From the NCBI RefSeq assembly GCF_901709675.1, contig NC_051102.1, positions 4,747,412-4,811,411 of the forward strand: a stretch of 64,000 bases of DNA, written 5' to 3'. Of this stretch, positions 48,401 to 64,000 are shown piece by piece (position 1 is the first letter of the stretch; each line of letters starts with the position of its first letter). The position numbers were made by a program, and so were the translations under genes. Below the pieces are notes generated by a model. The model saw only the letters and a list, made by a program, of their open reading frames with translations, searched no databases and had not been told where the DNA came from. The stretch is from Syngnathus acus (lineage: Eukaryota; Chordata; Actinopteri; Syngnathiformes; Syngnathidae).

Positions 48401-49880
48401 GGTCTTGCTGGGAGATGGATCCATAAATGACGGTAAGCGAGACCCTTGAACCCATTGGTCATCACAAAGACATTCCTCACCTCTCCTTCCTTCTTTCAGG
48501 TGTGATTGGTAACTTCAATACCATTGAAAACAGCGGGACTGTGGACATCACAAACCCCTCAGCTAACATCGTCATCATTCCGGTGGTTGAGATGCTCTTG
48601 AACATCTCCCGGGAAGGCTGTGGTAGCACGAACCTGTGTCTGGAGATGCCAGACAATTGCGACCCCTTGACCGCCCCCATGTGCCAGTTTGTGGCATTCA
48701 ATGTCAGCGTTTCCGATGCAAATGAATTCAACATGACCGTCCGTCTGAGCGTATATTCCATGGGCTACGGTGCCATTGGACTGGCAACCAACGCAACACA
48801 GGTGAGGCACGTTGCCAGATCAAATGGCGTCCAACCAGACCCAAGGGAGCCAGACCCAAGTGTTGATCGCCAACATTTTCCCCCCTATTTGTTTACAGGC
48901 CACAAGCCAAATTTTTGCCTGTGGAAATGACAGCAACACTGGAGAGGCCTTTGTCAGAACCTTCATCAGAAACACCGATGACAGTTTAACTGCAAACGAC
49001 AGGGTGAGTGAGACTCCCGCTTGACCATGGCTGCAGACTTTGTCTCTGTCCAATTGTGATTAACCAAAGCAACTGTGTGTCCACAGACCATTATGAATCC
49101 CATTGTCGAAGTGGTGAACAGGTCCATCGAATGCCAATTCACAATCATCAATTTAAATGGGGTGCAAACCAGGGAGACCAACGGCACAATCGCAAACGTT
49201 CTCCTGGCAAACGGAACGCTGACTGGAAGTAAGTCAGAGGACGCACAAGCAAAAGCAAGGAAATAAATGTTTCCCAAGGTCTCAACTCTTTTTCGTTGAT
49301 CTTCAGGTACGCTCGACCCCTTGAATGTCATTCTGACCGAGCTAGTGAACCTCACCTCACCCACCGGTACCATCAGTAACGGTGTTGATGGTGGTGATGG
49401 TGGTGATGTGATGAACGGTGCACGGGCCCAAAGGAGCAGTGACGGTAAACCAAGATTGTATTTTAAACACAATAGCAACTTCAAAGTGTTCCCATAGCTC
49501 AAACACAGAGGTTGGGCCTGGCCTCCTAAGGTTTCCTGGGTTCGCTTCCCTGAACCACTTGAGAGAATTGAAGACAACAATTCTCCCAGTCTTAACACCA
49601 GCCCCCCCCATGTAGTTTAAGATTTAAAGAGACACATATGTTTTGCAATCTGTCAGTTTGAGTTCCTCATATATATAGTTCCAGAACCTTTACAGATTGC
49701 CCCCATGGTTCCTGAAAGTCCAAATTGGGTCTCCAAAACCTTCCCATTACATTTTGCAACACACAAGTGACAGAGATAGTCGCGAGAGTCAAAAAGTGAT
49801 GTTTTGTCTTTTCTCTCCCCGGTACAGCCTTGCTGGCCCTGCTGAGCCTCGTCACGCTGCTGGCGATGCTCCAAAGCTAA
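45428..49880 (+). CDS. Secreted or GPI-anchored protein with three tandem FRRS1-like DOMON units
   Basis: Twelve exons: 45428-45520, 46032-46235, 46516-46617, 46957-47101, 47325-47632, 47999-48106, 48288-48432, 48500-48801, 48899-49003, 49087-49228, 49307-49444, 49828-49880; 1845 bases, 614 residues. Exon 1 codes a signal peptide (GLILVVAALALLATARG). Three units follow, each on three exons with phases repeating 0,0,1 and near-equal sizes (204/102/145, 308/108/145, 302/105/142). Each unit starts with a cysteine motif (REGC or NRVGC, then LCLE or LCIE, then CDP), runs to LIAFGLT, YVAMGLT or YGAIGLA, then an LFVCG-type strand. This resembles the DOMON domain of ferric-chelate reductase 1, but no reeler or cytochrome b561 part exists. 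The C-terminus (ALLALLSLVTLLAMLQS) after small residues fits a GPI signal. Many N-glycosylation sites. Ligand unknown; haem or sugar binding is inferred only from DOMON. Confidence 0.85.
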
Positions 49881-50234
49881 GACGGGTCAGGACAAGCGGC
49901 AGACGAGGAGCCCGTCCGTCCGTCCGTCCCGATGACATTTACAGCGCTTGCTGTACGCCTGTGAAACCACCACATCGTGTGTTCCGATAGCCTTTTTCTC
50001 TTGTCTGTTTGCATATAATATTTTTCAACACAAAAGCGTTGCCCGGCACTTCGACAGCCCGTGTGACTGGTGTGACGGGGAGCGGCGCCATGAAGGCAGC
50101 TCAATAGACGCGTCTAGTCTGACGAGTTGGAACTGTTTGAGTTAGAAACCCAGCCCTGATCATAATTATTTCTTGTGCGTCTTTGTTACGTGTCAGCAAT
50201 GTAAATTATTTATGGATATCTAAAAATGTGCACC

Positions 50235-50240
50235 AATAAA
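50235..50240 (+). terminator. Poly(A) signal of the DOMON gene
   Basis: AATAAA about 355 bases past the stop codon and the first clear hexamer after it. The 3' end faces that of hnrnpc about 0.6 kb away. Confidence 0.6.
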
Positions 50241-50255
50241 GTTGAAAGTATGAAT

Positions 50256-51256
50256 CCTGTTCTGGCCCAGTTTGGAGGCAATTTTATCCAAACAGCGGGA
50301 AATATTTCATTACGCAATTACTTAAGACACATATGCCCAAAATGCTCTCTGCTGAACCATCTACACAGAACAATGAGTTTCTCTTGCCAGGAGCTATTCA
50401 GTTTTGATTTGTAGGCTTTTCCCTTTATTCTGTAACATCCAGCATAAACTTGGCCAAAAAGACAGCCCAAGTATGCTCATTTGGTTTAAAGTAGCCATTT
50501 TAGGCTCATTTGATCAATTTGGGGTTCTTCAAATAAAGACTGGGAGATTTTGTACCATTCGTACCAGCCCTCATCTCATCAAGTTGAGTTGCTACCATTG
50601 CCCACGGCATGTGCACGACAGCCGAGTTTCACAACTGGCCACCAAACGCAGGACTCTAATTAAACAAACAATGCTCGTATAATTCTGCCGCAATTAAATT
50701 CAAGGAAGACGTTGAAGAGCGCGGTGCCGTGCGTGGCCTCGCCTCACAGTGGAACGCCAACTCTTCAAGGTTAAGGTTAGTGGCACCTGCGGCTGACGAT
50801 TCGTTGCCTGCGAGGGAGGGCCTCATTTCATTGTCAATTAATTATGCAAAAAGCCGTCATGGCATTTTAATATTTTATTGCAATTTATTCCTTTACAGTA
50901 AAACAGAAGTTGAATAGTATTTTTAAAAAAACGGACACGCAAGGGGGTGAAAGCCACCGACAGACAGACGACGAGGGAAGCCAACAAACGAGTCTACGAG
51001 AGCTAAAAGGAAAAACACCACGAACGCGCAAACATGTAGGCGGTTGCGACGTGCTAAAAGAGGCTACACAGCAAGTCACAAATGAACACAACAACTGCGT
51101 GTGCGCTTGCACGCCATGCTCCTTTACGTGCACGTCAGCTTTTTTGGAAATCGTTGTTGTCAAATGATAAAACTGAAGTCCGGGTTCCTACTATTAGCGT
51201 TCCACCGCAGCGAGGTGCGGCGCATTTGGTGGGGTGGGGCGGGGCGGCTCGGCGGC
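50256..51256. other. Spacer and hnrnpc 3' UTR (tail-to-tail genes)
   Basis: Two minus-strand AATAAA hexamers (50889-50884 and 50879-50874) lie about 370-380 bases past the hnrnpc stop and probably end its transcript. The stretch 50256-50870 shows nothing else recognisable. Confidence 0.55.
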
Positions 51257-59498
<8,242 letters not shown>

Positions 59499-59640
59499 CG
59501 CGACCCTTTACGAGCACAAAATGCCTTGCTTTTCGGTAAAATCGCTCAAATTTTGTGATATTTAGGTCGTCCTTTAGGCGAGCGCAGGCTTCTTTTAGTG
59601 AAGCCTCCGGTGAGCAGCGAGCGAGGCAGCTAGCTTTAGT
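59499..59640 (-). other. hnrnpc: Probable noncoding first exon and promoter of hnrnpc
   Basis: A strong minus-strand donor (GGTCGCG|GTGAGTA) ends at 59499. Upstream sequence to about 59760 is CpG-rich, with a run of 18 or more G around 59717-59735, typical of a housekeeping promoter. Direction and distance fit hnrnpc, whose coding exon starts at an acceptor. The transcription start was not fixed. Confidence 0.5.
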
Positions 59641-62600
59641 CTTCAGCTAACGTCAAGGCTAATGGCGCATTAGGGGGGCGCTGCTTTTGCTGCACGGCGC
59701 GACACGAGCGAGCGGGAGGGGGGGGGGGGGGGGGCGGGTACTTTTCTCCGCGCGGTGAAAAAGGGCCCGCTCGTTCCTGGTGTGACGCCGGTGTGCCTCG
59801 TACTTAGAACCGCGCTCACTTGTTGTCGAATAAGCAGATCTTTTTATTTTCCCAGGAGATACATTCAAAACAAATCACACGCCCATAGTACGTTTGATTA
59901 AGTAATTCCCGACTCGTATCCTAGCACCAAATATAATATATCTAGTCATCATCATTGTGGGACAGCAAGTCAACAACATCGTCTTTGCTGAGTCTGCCAG
60001 CAGAGTGTGCTGTTGGACTATGTCAGTAGAGTCGAAACGTATTCAAAACACAAAGCAAGTAATAATGAGTAAACATAACATGGGGACTAATACACGAATT
60101 CCAATATTTTCCCCCAAACCTAAATAAACACAAGTAGCGGTTGAATGGTTTACACTCCAACCCAATTGTCTGTACAAAAACGTTCTTAAAAACCCAGCAG
60201 GTCTTGAAAAATGGGGATAAACTACTGACCATAATAAACCTCCAATACTGGTTTAGCTCCCCCTAAAATGTACTCACGGGCATATATTCTTTATCTACTG
60301 CAAAAACTATTACTATTACTGAAGAACCATTGTGACCACTGTATTATACTGCCACCAGGTGGCCAAGGCGCGCACACCCGAAGGAGCAGCATCACGTCGG
60401 TTAAATCAAAAGATGTGGCCAAAACTATTTCATACTTTACATCCCATTAAATTATGTCACAACTGTATGTTTTTACATCTTATCATAAGTATTATAGAGC
60501 GCCATTGTCGTAAAGTTTGACATCTGACAGAGACAATAAGAATGTTTGACTCACTTGAATCGAAATGAAACAGTCATGTACTGTATTGCTTCATCGCAGA
60601 TTTAATACATTGTAATAATAAAATCGAGTCGTTTCAAAGTTGTTGTTTTTTTATTTGAAGCAATACCAGATTTTGACCACATGGCCTTCTCATCAATGAT
60701 TAGTAAAATCATGCGAGTTGTATTCAGCTGAGATCCCAAAAAATGTTTATGTATCTTAATTTGATCTGACTCTTGTGCCAATTGTCCATCTGGTTCTGCA
60801 GCGTTTGTTTACGACTGTGCGTGCGAGTGTGTCTGCGTGCGCGTGCATGTGGCAGTGTGGTTTCCTGGGATTCTTCAATAAAAAGTCCGTCTTGCCTTTC
60901 CAGACGGTAACCAGATCTGTCCTTTGTGCACCTCCTCCGTCAGGCTCATTTCGGGAGCAGATGTTTCAAACGAGGGTCTTCATCTCCCCAACATCGAGGT
61001 TATGATGACATCTCCACGTGTGATGGCAAGAACATGTCAGCTCAATTTGTTCACCGACAATACTCCCCCAGTGTTTTAGGAAGAGAATTTGTGGCTAAAT
61101 GCACACGGCAGAGCTTTTTAACAACAATCTAGATTGCAAGTAGCCTACAGACAATAACATCAGAGCCACCTAATAGGGTGTTTGGAGGTCATTGCCATTG
61201 ATCTCAGCTCAGTGGCCTAGTGGTAGAGCAGGGGTGTCCAAACTTTTTGCAAGGAGGGCCAGATTTGATAAAGTGAAGGGGCCCGGGGGCCAATAGTTTT
61301 TTCGGACATTTTTTAACTACAAAAATGTCATGCAAATACACACTGTTATAAAACAAATTTCATTGTCACAATTGTCTTTATTTTTCAAATGACAAAATAA
61401 CCAAATATGAGTCACTCAGGCAGATGTGAACAACTCTAAAAACACAAATTCTGCCTTTCATTCATATCTGAAGAGTCAGATAACATTGAACAAACTGTAT
61501 GAAATACCTTAAATTTACATGAGTTTAAAATTACTTTTGCCTCATGAACATTTTAAACGGGAGTTATAAGTAATGCAAAGTTGTCTGTTATTATTAAAAC
61601 TTAAAAACTAGTGAATTTTGCTCTTGTCATTTACATTATCTTTCAGAAAATAATAGTTTGTGTCAGGTCTACAGGTCCATAACATCAACAGTCTTAACAT
61701 GGCCACTTCGTAGCTTGCTTTAGTAATATTTATTTTTGACTCACAGTCCCGTGTGAAGAATCGCTGTTGTGATGCCAGTTCAGCTTGGAGCTGCTTCATT
61801 TAAATCTTGTGCTTGATTTTTTTGTTTTAATAATTATAATAATCATAATTTGCACATATTTCATATACTTATGATATATTAAAATTATTGCTATTATTAT
61901 CATGGTCGTGCCTTACTAATTTATTTTTCACTGATACTCAAATCAGTACTATGATGAATATATAAATGTTTTTGTTTATGGGGGGGTAAGATTGCAGCAT
62001 GTGCGGGCGCGCACATGGAAGCGTTGCCTCCAGCATGCGCACGCACCCTGACAGTCATCTCGGACCCGAGCAGAGTGGAGACGTCAAAGACGCAGTCAGG
62101 AGTATTCTGGCTGCAACTCATTTGCAACGCTTTGACTCGCTCTAACAGACCTCGACCTCACAAGGATCGGTGACAAGCGGATGTTGCGTTACATGCCTGT
62201 GAGTACATTTATTCGACTTTTATCCCACATTTGTAAGAGGTCATTTAGTGTCTCTAGCAAGGAATCTGTGTGTTACACCATAATTGTTCAGTGACAAACA
62301 ATGCTAGATATTTATATGTGTTATAAATAAGGATTCATGTAAACTGTACAATTTTGCAAGGTTTTTTGCCGATGCCAAGGCTGTCCGACAAATTGTCTGT
62401 GACTGATATTGTCGCGTATCGTTGACGATGGTGTTTTACTGAATATCTATGATCTTTGGCTGCTGATTGTAGCTCGTAGCTGTTGACAGTTGGTGGAAGT
62501 TAGTGGAGGGGCGGCAATCACAGCACAGTAAAAATCCATTTGTCGCTCCAGCTCTTCCCCTTCAAACTTCTGTCCCAACAACCACCAACCCTAAACCACT

Positions 62601-64000
62601 AACCCTAACTGTAATGTTACCCTTACTCCCAACCTTATCATCCATCCTTGACCTTCTGACCCTAACCCCCAGTTGCCCTAACCCTGAACGTGTACTAAAG
62701 CACAACCTGGTAGGTCTCTCAAGACGTTACTTTGAAAACAGGGGCCCCAAGCTCCATAAGGGAAAAGTGCCGGACTGCGGCCAACTATCGGCGCGAATGC
62801 GGACACACGAGGGGGGGGGGGGGGGCTCGTTGGTGTCGTTAAAAAACCCAGCAACGGGTTGGGAAAACAGTGACGTCATTCACGTGTGATCTGGGACTGG
62901 GCCATAAGAAGGATGGGTTCGCTCGCGTCTGTGGATGGGATCCCGCTGACATTTTTCACTCGCCATCTGGACCAGGAGGCGTGAGCGTTTGTAAATCAAG
63001 AGCACACATTAGCTGCTTTTGAATGGCCACAGCTGTATTTAGCTAAACTCAGCCAGCGCGACACCACATGAGACCGACCGACCGAGCGGGTTGCCATTTC
63101 CACGTAGTGTGTGCTGGCTGGCGGAGGGCTTTGCGGGAAAGCTTTTTTAGTTTTACCGTAACACTCTTCTTTATGGAACACAGCCCAGAATGTTTTTTCT
63201 TCATGCTTGGACTCCTTTGCACGGGGGTCTGCTTGGTAAAGTCTCTCAGTATGATAACAGTTAGGACTCACCCGAAGCTAAACCCCTCATGAAGCTAATG
63301 CATCGTAACCCTGAACACGTTTACCAACCCCAAATTTAAGAACCCAAGCTGATCTTAACCTCAAACACTACCTATTATTCATCCCAGCCCAGCCTGAAGC
63401 AAAAACAAGCACAAAGCTAACTTAGCTAACTTTAGGCTTCGCAAATGCCAATCACTTTGTCCTAGCGAACACCAACCACTCTTTTACCCCTGCCCTATCA
63501 CTTACACTACCTACTTACTACCCTGATCCCAAACTGTGAATCCCGAAGCTCATCCATTTCCACGGACACAATTTAACTCTCTCTAATTAGTATTGGCTCA
63601 CGGTTCCCACGCCTCCGTGTTACAGGAAGGACCATAAAAGTGCAAAGCAGACTATAGCAGTAAACCAAGGGCATGAAGCATACACTTAGGAGCCAGGCTG
63701 GTCCTTCAGAAGTCCACTTACTCATCGTCTGAGTCGCATCCGCATTAAAGAACCCGGCCGGGTCGTACCCATGACTCATTACCTGCTGTAAATGACATCA
63801 TCGACACGAGTGAAGCCAAAAGCCATGGTTTGTCATCTTTCCCAACTAACAAACCAGTGGACCAGGTTTCACTCATTTTCTCAAAAGTGTCCTGAAAACG
63901 TATTCCAAATTCCTTGGGCGTCAACAGAGAACTTGATAGTCAGAAGGACCTTTCTTGGACTATCAAATGTTTGGTGGCATTTTGAATGACTTGCACATTT
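59641..64000. other. Right-hand noncoding region
   Basis: No coding gene recognised. It contains the hnrnpc promoter flank, a SINE head fused to a hAT end at 61204-61330, a stretch rich in CCTAACC-like words at about 62580-62700 and a G run near 62811-62824. The stretch 63290-63560 is C-rich in one strand with similar words. Confidence 0.5.
61204..61330 (+). repeat. SINE head interrupted by a hAT-like end
   Basis: 61204-61228 matches the A-box region of the SINE at 12972 (CTCAGTGGCCTAGTGGTAGAG). It stops exactly where a CAGGGGTGTCCAAACTTTTT hAT-type terminus begins at 61229. Neither the other hAT end nor the rest of the SINE was found downstream, so both are truncated. Element-derived sequence may continue to about 61800. 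Confidence 0.65.

Noticed and set aside
61204-61228. tRNA gene suggested by an A-box-like sequence
   Set aside because: No B box or cloverleaf follows. It is the head of the same SINE seen at 12972, cut by a hAT end.
62181-62198. Short plus-strand first exon (ATG followed by a GTGAGT donor) of an unseen gene to the right
   Set aside because: Only 18 coding bases and no following exon in the window; the donor match alone is weak evidence.
63745-63770. SINE-like GGCCGGGTCGTACC fragment
   Set aside because: About 20 bases of similarity to the SINE B-box region is too short to call.

Overview
The window looks like nuclear DNA of a teleost fish. It has many short-intron protein genes with GT-AG splice sites, a tRNA-derived SINE, hAT-type non-autonomous transposons with 8-bp target duplications, a decayed non-LTR retrotransposon, and long TG, TA and homopyrimidine tracts. 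All gene models were built by eye from conserved protein segments, splice consensus and intron phase. In every complete model the exon lengths sum to an intact frame. The species cannot be named from the sequence alone.

Layout, left to right. (1) 1-9690, minus: three tandem KLHL10-like genes (BTB-BACK-Kelch, CUL3 adaptor type) with identical five-exon structure; the leftmost runs off the window edge. (2) 10466-12868, minus: a CD2/SLAM-family receptor with two Ig domains, one transmembrane helix and ITIM/ITSM-like tail tyrosines. (3) 12972-16100: a SINE and a dead LINE copy. (4) 18252-19831, minus: a Kir4.1-type potassium channel (kcnj10), with its coding region split by four tiny introns. (5) 19832-25104: noncoding, with a 263-bp TG tract. 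(6) 25105-27974, plus: purine nucleoside phosphorylase, 289 residues. (7) 30153-31587, minus: a four-finger C2H2 protein. (8) 31745-36944: a 5.2-kb inverted repeat (foldback element) whose centre is a satellite of long hairpins, with a second hAT element inserted in its left arm. (9) 39273-41590, minus: a second, related C2H2 protein with two fingers on each of three exons. (10) 45428-49880, plus: a secreted or GPI-anchored protein with three tandem FRRS1-like DOMON units. (11) 51257-54305, minus, with a probable noncoding exon near 59499: hnrnpc, carrying a 28-glycine run. (12) 59641-64000: noncoding, with repeat fragments.

The genes do not form one pathway. The neighbourhood combines blocks that lie apart in human: SLAMF genes with KCNJ10 (1q23), PNP with HNRNPC (14q11) and KLHL10 (17q21). 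The items most worth a second look are the triple-DOMON protein, the foldback element with its hairpin satellite, the intron-split kcnj10 and the KLHL10 tandem array.
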